From: Lewinellaceae bacterium | GTDB lineage: Bacteria > Bacteroidota > Bacteroidia > Chitinophagales > Saprospiraceae | DNA: 64,000 nt | NCBI GenBank assembly: GCA_020636325.1 | Contig: JACJYC010000010.1 | Location: forward strand, 176,300 to 240,299 | Direction of reading: 5' to 3' | In this document: piece by piece, positions 9,491 through 18,407 of the stretch | Layout of the letters: each line of letters begins with the position of its first letter | Position numbering within the stretch: the stretch's first letter is position 1 | Notes under the pieces: generated by a model | The model's database searches: none | Seen by the model: only the letters and a program-made list of their open reading frames with translations | Told to the model about the DNA's origin: nothing | Position numbers and translations under genes: made by a program

Positions 9491-10531
9491 ATGAATCGAT
9501 TTATTCCAATTATCCTGTTTATTCAGTGTTCGTTTTCCACCCTGCTCGCCCAGGATCTGCTGTTTGCCCCGACCGGCGCCGGACAGCAGATCCTCAATCC
9601 GGCCATCACCGGCAGCCTGACCAGCCAAAAGGGCTCACTGACCGCTTTCTATCAGGGGCTTTGGGACCGGCCGGGCACAGGTAAGTCCTACCAGGGTGCG
9701 GCCCTCGTGGCGGATATGCGGTTTTGCCTGCCCAACCTGGAAGACGGCAACTACTTCGCATTCGGCCTTGTGCTCCAGCACGACTGGAACCCGCAGGGCG
9801 GTCTGGCCAATTCATGGGCCCGGTTTTCGGGCGCGTTCCACATCAGGCTGACCGAGACCGTTCATGCAAGCGTGGGCGGCTACGCCGGCGCCCTGAACTA
9901 CCGGCTCAATCCCGACGGATTCCGGTTTGATGCCCAATACCAGAACGGCAACTACAACCCTGCCGCTTCCAACGGCGAGACATTTTCGGGCAACGGTTCA
10001 ACCCAGCTCGACCTGGGCAGCGGCCTCTCCTTTTACGACGGCGAAGGCCGTTGGTCGGCCGGTCTGGCCTGGCACCACCTCAACAAGCCGGCCTATACCC
10101 TGTTTGAGGACGAAGCCAACCGGTTGGGCATCGGGTGGGCCCTGCACGCCGCTTACGCTACCCGAAAACTGACCAACGGCAAACCAGCTGCGATCCTGCG
10201 CGGCGTGTACCGCAGGCAATCCTTCACCGGCTTGGACAGCGAACAGTGGCAATCGATGGCGGGCATCTTTTACCGGGGGTCCGTAAAAGGGACGGCGCCT
10301 TCCTTTTTCTACGTCGGGATTTATGTCCGGCTGGGCGGGGCTTCCGGCCGTTCGCCCAACCTCAATTCCCTGGTGCCAGCCATTCAACTGAACGGCGACC
10401 GTTTCGGCTTTTCGATGTCCTATGATGTAAACCTGGTGCGGACGCGATCGCGCCTTCCGGGCGGCATCGAGCTTTCGCTGAATTACAATTTCGGGGAAAT
10501 GGGCAGGTGCAATATATGTCCGTTCCTTTGA
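9491..10531 (+). CDS. PorP/SprF family outer-membrane protein
   Basis: 346 residues from ATG 9491, 11 bp after the cargo gene; an upstream in-frame extension overlaps the cargo gene and lacks a signal peptide. The signal peptide ends at LLAQD. It is followed by the family opening (FAPTGAGQQILNPAITGS), then alternating beta strands typical of an outer-membrane barrel, with GLGWALHAAYATRKL and a C-terminal LSLNYNFGEMGRCN. PorP/SprF proteins help type B T9SS substrates reach or anchor at the surface. Adjacency to the cargo gene argues for a dedicated cargo-partner pair in one operon. Confidence 0.9.
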   Translation: MNRFIPIILFIQCSFSTLLAQDLLFAPTGAGQQILNPAITGSLTSQKGSLTAFYQGLWDRPGTGKSYQGAALVADMRFCLPNLEDGNYFAFGLVLQHDWNPQGGLANSWARFSGAFHIRLTETVHASVGGYAGALNYRLNPDGFRFDAQYQNGNYNPAASNGETFSGNGSTQLDLGSGLSFYDGEGRWSAGLAWHHLNKPAYTLFEDEANRLGIGWALHAAYATRKLTNGKPAAILRGVYRRQSFTGLDSEQWQSMAGIFYRGSVKGTAPSFFYVGIYVRLGGASGRSPNLNSLVPAIQLNGDRFGFSMSYDVNLVRTRSRLPGGIELSLNYNFGEMGRCNICPFL

Positions 10532-10661
10532 CGTTAAAAAGCCGCAGGTGATGAGGCTGACTTTCCAAGCCGGTTTTCCTTGCACTTTCCGGACCTTTGC
10601 TGCCCCCGGCATGCCAAATGCGGGCTATCCTTTGTACCTTTACCCCACAATCAAAACCGCC

Positions 10662-12617
10662 ATGAAAAACCGACTTATCCTTGGCTGGCTGTTGTTGGCA
10701 GCCGCCGCACCTGTCTTTGCCCAGGATTTTCCGCTTCAATCGCCGGGCAAGGTCAACCAGATCACGGTACACGTTGCCGACCACCTGTCCATCTCCATTG
10801 CCCACAAGGGTCAGCCGGTCACGGACCATTCGCCGGCCTCCATCACCATCGACGGGCAAACCCTGGGCGAACGGCCCAAGGTGCAAAAATCCGGTACGCG
10901 ATCGGTGAACGAGCAGATCCACCCGACGGTGCAGATCAAACGAGCCGAGATCAGTGACGTCTATAACGAGCTGACCATCCAGTTTCAGGGCAACTACAGC
11001 CTGGTTTGCAGGGCCTACGACGACGGCGTGGCCTACCGGTTCGTCACCGCCATCAACAAGGAGGTCACCGTCAATAAAGAGGAGGTCGCCTTCCATTTTG
11101 TGAAGGACTTCCCGGGCGAATTCCCGATGGAAGACAGCTATTTCAGCCACAGCGAACGGGTATATTTCCACAAGGACATCAGCGCCTTCCCCACCGACAG
11201 CGTTTGCAGCATGCCGGCCATGGTCAACCTCGACAACGGCATGCGCGCCGTGATCACCGAGGCCGACCTCTGGGATTATCCCGGCATGTACCTCACCGGC
11301 AGCGGGGTTAAAGGCCACCTCAAAACGGCTTTCCCGCAATACGTAAAGGAAGAAAAACAAACCTCCGACCGGGACGTCATGCCCGTTGCCCGCGAGGATT
11401 TCCTGGCCAGGACCAACGGCGCAAGGAGCTTCCCCTGGCGGGTCATGATCCTGACCGACCACGACCGCGAATTGCTGGAAAATGAACTGATCTACAAGCT
11501 CGCCGCGCCCAATCAGCTGAAGGAAACCGGATGGATCAAACCCGGCAAGGTAGCCTGGGACTGGTACAACGCCAATAACCTTTACGGCGTGGATTTCGTA
11601 TCAGGCGTCAATACCCCGACCTACGAGTACTATATCGATTTTGCTTCAACATACGGGCTGGAATACATCATCCTTGACGAAGGCTGGTACGACATCAAGA
11701 CCAGCGACCTGCTCCACGCCGTCCCCGAGATCGACCTGGAAAGGCTGGTTGAACACGGGCGGCAAAAGAACGTCGGCATCATCCTCTGGGTGACCTGGAA
11801 GGCGCTCGAAGATCATATGGATGCGGCCCTGGATCAATTCAAAAAATGGGGTGTAAAAGGCATCAAGGTCGATTTCATGCAGCGCGACGACCAGTGGATG
11901 GTCAATTACTACAAGCGCGTAGCCATGAAGGCCGCGGAACGGCACCTCCTCGTGGATTTCCACGGCGCTTACAAACCCACGGGGTTGCACCGCACCTACC
12001 CCAATGTCATCAGTTACGAAGGCGTACGCGGGCTGGAATGGAGCAAATGGTCGCGCCAGGCCGAACCGGAGCACAACCTGCAGATCCCGTTCCTGCGCAT
12101 GCTGGCGGGCCCGATGGATTATACGCCCGGCGCCATGCGCAACGCCACACAAAGGACCTTCGCGCCGTTCTTTCCCCTGCCGTCGGCGTTGGGTACGCGA
12201 TGCCATCAACTGGGGATGTACGTGATCTTCGAAAGCCCGCTGCAGATGCTGGCCGATTCACCGTCCAATTACCTGCGCAATGCCGAATGCATGGAATTTC
12301 TGGGGCCAGTCCCGTCGGTATGGGATGAAACCAGGGTCATTGACGCCCGGTACGGCGATTATGCGCTGACCGCCCGCCGCAGCGGCGCCGATTGGTACGC
12401 CGGCGGCATGACCGACTGGACCGGCCGGGAATTCACCCTGGACCTGTCCTTCCTCGGCGACGGCGTCTACGAGGCCACCATTTTCCAGGACGGCGTCAAT
12501 GCCGATAAAATGGCGGAAGATTACAAAAAAGTGGTCTTGAAGGTCAGGTCGCAGGATAGTCTTGAGGTCAAAATGGCCCCGGGCGGCGGCTGGGTGGCCC
12601 GGTTCCGGAAGCTGTGA
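10662..12617 (+). CDS. GH97 family glycoside hydrolase
   Basis: 651 residues from ATG 10662, where a clear signal peptide (MKNRLILGWLLL...VFAQD) begins. The upstream in-frame extension is not credible. Family GH97 features run in order: N-terminal beta-sandwich (QSPGKVNQITVHV), the (beta/alpha)8 core with KVAWDWYNANN and EYIILDEGWYD, the GIKVDFMQRDDQ segment, then YEGVRGLEWSKW and MDYTPGAM, and a C-terminal beta domain. An Asp in the KVDFM position is what retaining GH97 enzymes (alpha-galactosidase-like) use; this subgroup assignment is inference. Its TGA is followed at once by a GAGAG-type array. Confidence 0.92.
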   Translation: MKNRLILGWLLLAAAAPVFAQDFPLQSPGKVNQITVHVADHLSISIAHKGQPVTDHSPASITIDGQTLGERPKVQKSGTRSVNEQIHPTVQIKRAEISDVYNELTIQFQGNYSLVCRAYDDGVAYRFVTAINKEVTVNKEEVAFHFVKDFPGEFPMEDSYFSHSERVYFHKDISAFPTDSVCSMPAMVNLDNGMRAVITEADLWDYPGMYLTGSGVKGHLKTAFPQYVKEEKQTSDRDVMPVAREDFLARTNGARSFPWRVMILTDHDRELLENELIYKLAAPNQLKETGWIKPGKVAWDWYNANNLYGVDFVSGVNTPTYEYYIDFASTYGLEYIILDEGWYDIKTSDLLHAVPEIDLERLVEHGRQKNVGIILWVTWKALEDHMDAALDQFKKWGVKGIKVDFMQRDDQWMVNYYKRVAMKAAERHLLVDFHGAYKPTGLHRTYPNVISYEGVRGLEWSKWSRQAEPEHNLQIPFLRMLAGPMDYTPGAMRNATQRTFAPFFPLPSALGTRCHQLGMYVIFESPLQMLADSPSNYLRNAECMEFLGPVPSVWDETRVIDARYGDYALTARRSGADWYAGGMTDWTGREFTLDLSFLGDGVYEATIFQDGVNADKMAEDYKKVVLKVRSQDSLEVKMAPGGGWVARFRKL

Positions 12618-12772
12618 TAGAGGATGAGAGTGGGAGAGAGGGAGAGGGAGAGAGCGAGAGTGGGAGAGTGGGAGAGAGCGAGAGGATGACAGAGTGTGAG
12701 AAGCAACGCCTTCACGCTCTCATCCTCTCACTTCCTCTCATCCTCTCACTTCCTCTCACCCTCTATCAATTC
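12613..12772. repeat. Purine/pyrimidine array forming a long inverted repeat between convergent genes
   Basis: After the GH97 stop the plus strand runs GAGAG/GGGAGAG units to about 12700. After a short spacer it runs CTCTCATCCTCTCAC units to 12770. The two halves are complementary (for example GATAGAGG at the left end and CCTCTATC at the right). The transcript of either strand can fold into a long hairpin. It sits exactly between the 3' ends of two convergent genes, so it may act as a two-way terminator. Confidence 0.7.
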
Positions 12773-13689
12773 GCCCATCGAAACCAGAACGTCTCCATTT
12801 TTGCCTTCAGGGCAACCGCCCGGTCGTGGTAGGTATGGTCGGGATTGCGGATGATGGCGTCCAGTTGTTCCTGGAAATTGCTGCCGAACTCATTCCTGCC
12901 CAGTTTGGCCAGGAGGATGTTCCATTCTGCATTTTCGCGGTAGTTCTTGGCGGAAAGGGGGTCCGGGTGCATCATTTCCACAAGGGCCAGGACGTTATTG
13001 AAAGTGCCTTCTGCATCGAGGAACTCCTTGCTTTTCATTTGTTGGTGACCTTTTTCAAAGGCGATGACCAGCGGGTTGGTGGTGGAAGTATCCTGTCCAA
13101 GGGTTCCCCCGAGGTTGGGTGTACTATAGAAGTCATCTTCCAGGGCCCAGCTGCTGAAGCGGCTGTCGGCATACCAGTTCAGCCCGACGGCCGCCACCAG
13201 CAGGATGGAAGCTGCCGCTGCGACGCGCAGGAAGATCGTCCGCATCGGGACCAGCTTGCGGGTTTTTGTCCGGACGGCCTCGGTTTCCCAGGCCCTGAGC
13301 CGGCCGGCGAACTCTTCCGAGCGGATGGCTTCAAAGCCGGAAGCCAGTTTTTGGTGCGATTTTACTTTCTCTTCAAATGCGGGGTCGGTTTTGAGGCGTT
13401 GGCTGACGCGTTCGCGGTTTTCGGCGGAGAGGTTGCCTTGCAGATAGGCTTCAATGAGGTCTGTTTCATCCGTTGCGGTCCATTCCTCATCCCAGGTGCG
13501 GAAATCGGCCAGCAACTGCGTTTCGCGCAAGGATTGGAAGCCGTTCAAGATCGCTTCCACCTCGCTGACTTCCGCTTGCAGGGATTCGTCTTCTGCCAGC
13601 CGGGCGCGGAAGGCATCGCGCTCGGCAGCCGGCATGTCCCCCTTCAGGTATCGTTCGATCGTTTCTATGTTCACATTTTCCGTTTGCAT
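12766..13689 (-). CDS. Putative membrane anti-sigma factor with duplicated N-terminal module
   Basis: 307 residues. Residues about 9-72 and 78-142 are two copies of one module: IERYLKGDMPAAERDAFRARL and IEAYLQGNLSAENRERVSQRL, each ending with a conserved Trp (FRTWDEEW, LRAWETE). This module resembles the cytosolic part of Bacteroidota anti-sigma-like proteins that lack the zinc ligands. A single membrane helix follows at about 151-173. The C-terminal half (helical, with an EKGHQQMKSKEFLDAEGTFN segment) looks TPR-like and would be periplasmic. It lies 12 bp behind the sigma-factor gene in the same operon, which is the usual place for a cognate anti-sigma factor. Confidence 0.65.
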   Translation of the reverse strand: MQTENVNIETIERYLKGDMPAAERDAFRARLAEDESLQAEVSEVEAILNGFQSLRETQLLADFRTWDEEWTATDETDLIEAYLQGNLSAENRERVSQRLKTDPAFEEKVKSHQKLASGFEAIRSEEFAGRLRAWETEAVRTKTRKLVPMRTIFLRVAAAASILLVAAVGLNWYADSRFSSWALEDDFYSTPNLGGTLGQDTSTTNPLVIAFEKGHQQMKSKEFLDAEGTFNNVLALVEMMHPDPLSAKNYRENAEWNILLAKLGRNEFGSNFQEQLDAIIRNPDHTYHDRAVALKAKMETFWFRWAN

Positions 13690-13701
13690 TTCTCCGGGTT
13701 T

Positions 13702-14250
13702 TTAAGGCGCCTTAACCAGGTCGCGCAATTTTTGCAGGCAATCAAATTTTCGTTTTCGGGCTGCTCCTTCTGAAGCAATACCCATCTCGGTGGCTACGGA
13801 TTCCATTGCGTAACCTTTAATATAAACCAGGGTCAGAATTTGCCGGCATGGATCGCCGATGCGTTCCAGCAGGCTTCGGACAAGGGCAGCTTGCGCTTCC
13901 TGTTCAGCCCGGTCCTCCACTTCGGGCAGGACGGGCATGTCGGGAATGTCGTCATCCCAGTCGTACGCACCGGAATGGCTTTTTTTGAACACCAGTTTGC
14001 CGATACCGAACAAATAGGTGCGCAAAGCGCTTTGCAGGGGCGGGGTCAGTTTGCCTGTGGTCACATTGCGGTGAAAAACCACCATGGTCTCGTGGTACAA
14101 CGAAACCGCCTCTTCCGGGCTGACGGCCGAATGCCGCATGAAAAAGGCCCGGAAAGGACTCCTCATATCGTCATACCACAATTTCCATTCTCTGTTATCG
14201 CCCGTGGCAAGGCGTTTCAGGCGTTCTTCATCCTTTTGATACACACTCAT
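13702..14250 (-). CDS. ECF-type sigma-70 RNA polymerase sigma factor
   Basis: 182 residues from ATG 14250 (MSVYQKDEERLKRL). The longer reading frame upstream has no sigma-like sequence. Region 2 is visible as WYDDMRSPFRAFFMRH...AVSLYHETMVVFHRNV and LRTYLFGIGKLVFKK. Region 4 is LLERIGDPCRQILTLVYIKGYAMESVATEMGIASEGAARKRKFDCLQKL, a helix-turn-helix that would read the -35 region. Length and order fit ECF sigma factors. The next gene is a membrane protein with an anti-sigma-like module, so its activity is likely held by that partner. A minus-strand TATTTTTG (14289-14296) could be its -7 promoter element. Confidence 0.88.
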   Translation of the reverse strand: MSVYQKDEERLKRLATGDNREWKLWYDDMRSPFRAFFMRHSAVSPEEAVSLYHETMVVFHRNVTTGKLTPPLQSALRTYLFGIGKLVFKKSHSGAYDWDDDIPDMPVLPEVEDRAEQEAQAALVRSLLERIGDPCRQILTLVYIKGYAMESVATEMGIASEGAARKRKFDCLQKLRDLVKAP

Positions 14251-14865
14251 TGATGCAGCGATTTTAGGTTTTGTTACCTCGGAGATGCCAAAAATAACGG
14301 AGTTAACGCTATGATCGGAAAATTTTTCGATTTTTTCAGGGAATGGGGTAACGCAAGGAAAAACGACGGTATAAAAGGGTAAAGTGTATAACCGCAAAAA
14401 ACCAAAACACCAAATCCATTATAATCCCTGAATGACCGGGAGATAGCGCTATCTTCAAAACCCCGGCCCGCCGTTGCGCGGGCTGGGGTTTTTCTTTTTC
14501 CAGAAAATGCACCGGATTTTATTAGGAAAAAAAGTTTAAAAGATTTATCTTTGTTAGGTTCCACCCAATATGGCAGCGACTTTCGCATCGGGCAAACTTC
14601 TTTTCAAGAGGCGCCCTCCTGGCCTATGATCTAGATCTTTACATTGTTGAAAAAACAAACGGCAAACGATCCTTCCGGATGCTGTGCCGGCTTTGTACCA
14701 TTGGTCGGTTTTTGGATTGTTTTGATTGTTCGATTGATCCGAATATGCTGACCAACAGACGGGAGCCAAAAATCGTATCAATCGAACCAATCGTATCAAT
14801 CGATCAATCGTATCAATTGAACCAATCGTATCAATCGATCAATCGTATCAATTAAAAATACGCGT
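14251..14865. repeat. 615-bp gene-free region: orphan terminator and AATCG-type arrays
   Basis: No convincing gene is seen. An intrinsic terminator lies at 14457-14493. From about 14700 to 14855 there are AATCG/TATCAATCGA units: first in the GATTGTTCGATTGATCC orientation, then, after about 50 bp, in the inverse ATCAATCGAACCAATCG orientation. The region can therefore fold back on itself. The array runs to within 15 bp of the HIT gene start. Confidence 0.6.
14457..14493 (+). terminator. Intrinsic terminator without an upstream gene
   Basis: An 11-bp GC-rich stem (CCCCGGCCCGC against GCGGGCTGGGG, one G-U pair), flanked by AAAA on the left and TTTTT on the right, with a 6-nt loop. It is a textbook rho-independent shape on either strand. 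The nearest plus-strand gene starts downstream, so it may end a short non-coding transcript beginning after about 14260. This is inference. Confidence 0.75.
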
Positions 14866-15288
14866 ATGGAAACCTGCATCTTTTGCAAGATCACCAAAGG
14901 CCAAGCCGACGCCAGCGTCGTTTATGAGGACGACCGTTGTACGGCATTCATGGATATCCAGCCCATCAATGCGGGGCATGTCCTGATCGTACCCAAAACG
15001 CATGTCGAATCTTTTCAGGACCTGGATGAAGACCTGGCCGGCCACCTCTTCAAGGTCGCCACCCGCATAAACCGCGCCATCCGGAAGTCCGGGGTCGAAT
15101 GCGAAGGCATCAACTATTTCGCCGCCGACGGAGAGGCCGCTTTTCAGGAAATATTTCACGCCCACCTGCACGTGTTCCCCCGTTGGCGCGGCGACCGGTT
15201 CCGCCTGAAATTCAGCGATACCTACCTCAAGAAACCGGCCAGGGAAGAACTCGACCGGATCGCGGGCCGGATAAGGAATGTTTTTTAA
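14866..15288 (+). CDS. HIT family nucleotide hydrolase
   Basis: 140 residues. It carries the histidine-triad motif H98-A-H100-L-H102 (FHAHLHVFPR), whose middle His is the nucleophile that cleaves phosphoramidates or dinucleoside polyphosphates. C4 and C7 (CIFCKI) are the first half of the zinc site common in HIT proteins. The PINAGHVLIVPKTHV strand is typical. The cytosolic family acts on AMP-amino-acid or lysyl-AMP by-products and dinucleotides; the exact substrate is not readable. The gene start is directly behind the AATCG array. Confidence 0.93.
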   Translation: METCIFCKITKGQADASVVYEDDRCTAFMDIQPINAGHVLIVPKTHVESFQDLDEDLAGHLFKVATRINRAIRKSGVECEGINYFAADGEAAFQEIFHAHLHVFPRWRGDRFRLKFSDTYLKKPAREELDRIAGRIRNVF

Positions 15289-15330
15289 ATTTTGCTAAAT
15301 TGCCGCCTCAATTGACCTAATCTTTTATTC

Positions 15331-17694
15331 ATGTCCCGCAACACCCTATTCCTGGCCCTATTATTGCCATGCTGGCTGGCCGCCCAAAAAGTACCGAACC
15401 TTTCCCCCCTGACCATCGAGCAGATCATGCAGGGGGAAAAATTTGTCGGCTATTCACCTTCCAGCATTTTCTGGAGTGAAGACGGCAAAACCATCTACTT
15501 TTCCTGGAATCCGGAAATGGATACCCTGAGCAGCCTGTATAAGATCGGCGTCGCGGGCGGACGCCCAGAAAAGGTCAGCCTGGACGAACAAAAAGCCCTG
15601 CCGGGGCCCTTCGGCGTATACAATACCGACCGGACCCTCAAGGCCTACGTCAAGAACGGCGACCTGTTCCTGCTGAACCTCGCTAACGGCGCCACCCTCC
15701 AGATCACCAATACCATCGACCGGGAAAGCAGTCCGCAGTTTTCAGGCGATTATCTCGTCTACCAATCCGGCGGCAATGCCTTCACCTGGAACCGCAAAAC
15801 CGGCGCAACCGCACAGTTGACCGATTTCAGAAGGGGCTCAAAACGGGAGGACCGCAAAAAAACCGGAAACGAAAAATACCTGGAAGACCAGCAAATGGAG
15901 CTGTTCGACGTGCTCCGCGAACGGAAAGCGGAAAGCGACCTGCAGGATAAACGCGACAAAGCCCTCGACCCCGACCGGCCGATGGAATACTACTACGGCG
16001 ACCGCAACCTCGGCGCCATCGCCGTAAGCCCCAACCTGGAATTCGTCACGTTCAGGCTGACCAGACAGGCGCCGGACAAACATACCGAGGTGCCCAATTA
16101 CGTTTCCGAATCGGGATACACCGAAGAGCTTCGCAGCCGCGACAAAGTCGGCTCGCCGCTCGATTCCTATGAATTCGGCATTTACGACGCCGCCCGCGAT
16201 ACCGTTTACCTGTTGGATACCAAGCAGATCCCGGGCATTTACGACAAGCCGGAATTCCTCCGCGAATACTACAAAGGCGACGAACCCTACAAAGATCAAT
16301 ACGACAAACCCCGCGAGGTCATGGTCGCCGGGCCGGTCTTTTCCACCGAGAGCAAAGCGGTTGTCGTCGTCCGCTCCCTGGACAGTAAAGACCGCTGGAT
16401 CATGCTGCTGGACCTGCCGACGGGAACCCTGAAACTGCTCGACCGTCAAAGGGATGAAGCCTGGATCGGCGGCCCCGGTATCGGCTGGTCCGCTTCGGTA
16501 GGCAATATCGGCTGGATGCCTGATCAGAAACGGATCTGGTTCCAGTCCGAGGAAACCGGTTTTTCGCAACTCTATACCGTGGATGTGGAAACCGGAGAAA
16601 GGAAAGCCCTCACCTCCGGAAAATTCGAGGTGCTGGACGTCAATTTATCCAACGACCAGCAGACATTCTACATCACCGCCAATGCGGAGGGCCCGCATGA
16701 GGTCCATTTCTACCGGCTGCCCGTTGCCGGGGGCAAACTGGAAAAGATCACCGGCGCAGTCGGCAACAACGAGGTGACCATGTCGCCCGATGAGCAATAC
16801 CTGGCCGTCCGGTATTCCTACAGCAACAAACCCTGGGAACTATACCTGATGGACAACCGGCCCGGCGCTGAGATGAAACAACTGACCAGCTCTACTACCG
16901 CCGCATTCAACAAGTACAAATGGCGCGACCCGGAGATCGTCTGGTTCAAAGCTTCCGACGGCGTGCAGGTGCCGGCCCGGATATACCGCCCGGCCAAACC
17001 GAAAAAGGGCGGCGCTGCCGTAGTTTTTGTACACGGCGCCGGATACCTCCAGAACGTCCATAAATGGTGGTCGAGCTACTTCAGGGAATACATGTTCCAC
17101 AACCTGCTGGCCGACAACGGCTATACGGTGCTGGACATTGACTACCGCGCCAGCCAGGGTTACGGTCGCGACTGGCGGACCGCCATCTACCGCTACATGG
17201 GCGGCAAGGACCTCAGCGACCAGGTCGACGGAGCCAAATTCCTGGTGGATCAGTACGGCATCGACAAAAACAAGATCGGCATTTACGGCGGGTCCTACGG
17301 CGGATTCATGACCCTGATGGCCATGTTCAACAGCCCGGGCACCTTCAAGTGCGGCGCGGCCCTGCGCTCGGTGACCGACTGGGCCCATTACAACCACGGC
17401 TATACCGCCAATATCCTCAACCAGCCGCAGGACGACAGCATCGCCTACTACCGAAGTTCGCCCATCAACTTCGCCAGCGGCCTCCGGGGAAAACTCCTCA
17501 TGCTGCACGGCATGGTGGATACCAATGTCCATTTCCAGGATATCGTCAGGCTTTCCCAACGGCTGATCGAACTCGGCAAGGACAACTGGGAATTAGCCGT
17601 TTTCCCGGTAGAAAACCACGGCTTCGCAGAACCCAGCAGCTGGACGGATGAGTACAAGCGGATCTTCCGGCTGTTTCAGGAGAATTTGCGGTAA
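15331..17694 (+). CDS. S9 family prolyl oligopeptidase (DPP-IV-like), secreted
   Basis: 787 residues with a signal peptide ending near LAAQK. Residues about 30-500 form a beta-propeller (YSPSSIFWSEDGKTIYFSW, FSQLYTVDVETGERKAL). The C-terminal alpha/beta hydrolase has the nucleophile elbow GGSYGG (Ser655), Asp730 in MLHGMVDTNVHF and His763 in ENHGF, so the full triad is present. Family S9 removes dipeptides or cuts after Pro in short peptides, here in the periplasm. It lies 42 bp after the HIT gene and may be cotranscribed. A pyrimidine array follows the stop. Confidence 0.93.
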   Translation: MSRNTLFLALLLPCWLAAQKVPNLSPLTIEQIMQGEKFVGYSPSSIFWSEDGKTIYFSWNPEMDTLSSLYKIGVAGGRPEKVSLDEQKALPGPFGVYNTDRTLKAYVKNGDLFLLNLANGATLQITNTIDRESSPQFSGDYLVYQSGGNAFTWNRKTGATAQLTDFRRGSKREDRKKTGNEKYLEDQQMELFDVLRERKAESDLQDKRDKALDPDRPMEYYYGDRNLGAIAVSPNLEFVTFRLTRQAPDKHTEVPNYVSESGYTEELRSRDKVGSPLDSYEFGIYDAARDTVYLLDTKQIPGIYDKPEFLREYYKGDEPYKDQYDKPREVMVAGPVFSTESKAVVVVRSLDSKDRWIMLLDLPTGTLKLLDRQRDEAWIGGPGIGWSASVGNIGWMPDQKRIWFQSEETGFSQLYTVDVETGERKALTSGKFEVLDVNLSNDQQTFYITANAEGPHEVHFYRLPVAGGKLEKITGAVGNNEVTMSPDEQYLAVRYSYSNKPWELYLMDNRPGAEMKQLTSSTTAAFNKYKWRDPEIVWFKASDGVQVPARIYRPAKPKKGGAAVVFVHGAGYLQNVHKWWSSYFREYMFHNLLADNGYTVLDIDYRASQGYGRDWRTAIYRYMGGKDLSDQVDGAKFLVDQYGIDKNKIGIYGGSYGGFMTLMAMFNSPGTFKCGAALRSVTDWAHYNHGYTANILNQPQDDSIAYYRSSPINFASGLRGKLLMLHGMVDTNVHFQDIVRLSQRLIELGKDNWELAVFPVENHGFAEPSSWTDEYKRIFRLFQENLR

Positions 17695-17815
17695 CCCCCC
17701 AGGCAAGAGCGGGAGAGAGAACAAAAGCACGGTGCGTTTCTCTCTCCCTCTCCCACTCTCTCCCTCTCTCCCTCTCACTTTCTCACTTTCTCCTCACTCC
17801 CCTCTCCCGCTTTCT
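17695..17815. repeat. CTCTC array with hairpin between convergent genes
   Basis: After the S9 peptidase stop, GGGAGAGAGAA (about 17710-17720) is complementary to TTCTCTCTCCC (about 17739-17749). CTCTC/CTCACTTT units then continue past 17795, into the 3' end of the CGNR gene. On the minus strand these are GAGAGGGAG units that supply the last codons of that gene. The position between two 3' ends fits a two-way terminator. Confidence 0.65.
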
Positions 17816-18407
17816 TCCGGTAATAATATTTCCTGGCCTTCACCTGACTGCCGCAAACCTGCATATCGCACCAGCGGCGGGTGCCGTTTTTCGAACCGTC
17901 CAGGAACAACCACCCGCAGGCGTCGCAGCTTTTGACCCGGTGGAGCTTGTCGCTGAGCAGCAGGGATTCGGCGGACAAGAGCACTTCCCACACGGTCCGG
18001 TCAGGGTGGGTATCCCTTCTGGGGAAATGGCGAAAAACGCCCTTATCATCCCATCCGATTTCGGAATAGGTATAGGCGTCCAGCAGAAGACCGTTGAACA
18101 GGTTGAGGTTTTCCTGGCTGATCGTCCGGCTTTCAATCCAGTTGTTGAACACCCGGTAGACAGCTTCCCGCACTTTCAGGGCGTATTGGAGGGAATGATC
18201 CGCCTTGTCGCCCGGAATCTTGTACAGAAGCTGCTCATCCTCCTCCGGGATCAACCCCAGGCGCTTCGACCATAGGACCAGGCTGGAATAGGAATCCAGG
18301 TAATCCCTGAAATTATCCGCGTTTTTGCGGTCGCTGACCGTATTGATAAAATCCAGCGCGAGCCACCCGCCCGACAATGCAATTTCCAGAATTTTATTTT
18401 GCGTCAT
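17775..18407 (-). CDS. ABATE/CGNR zinc-finger transcription regulator
   Basis: 210 residues. The N-terminal ABATE-type domain (LSGGWLALDFINTVSDR, then YSSLVLWSKRLGLI) is a putative ligand-binding fold. The C-terminal zinc finger is C-x2-C (CDACGWLFLD) followed by GTRRWCDMQVCGSQVKARKYY. The family's namesake CGNR motif is CGSQ here, a variation at the last two positions. Family members are presumed ligand-responsive DNA-binding regulators. It is divergent from a DinB-type gene, and the intergenic region holds two equal palindromes, one touching its start codon, which suggests autoregulation. The last codons are drawn from the GAGAG array. Confidence 0.85.
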   Translation of the reverse strand: MTQNKILEIALSGGWLALDFINTVSDRKNADNFRDYLDSYSSLVLWSKRLGLIPEEDEQLLYKIPGDKADHSLQYALKVREAVYRVFNNWIESRTISQENLNLFNGLLLDAYTYSEIGWDDKGVFRHFPRRDTHPDRTVWEVLLSAESLLLSDKLHRVKSCDACGWLFLDGSKNGTRRWCDMQVCGSQVKARKYYYRKKAGEGSEEKVRK

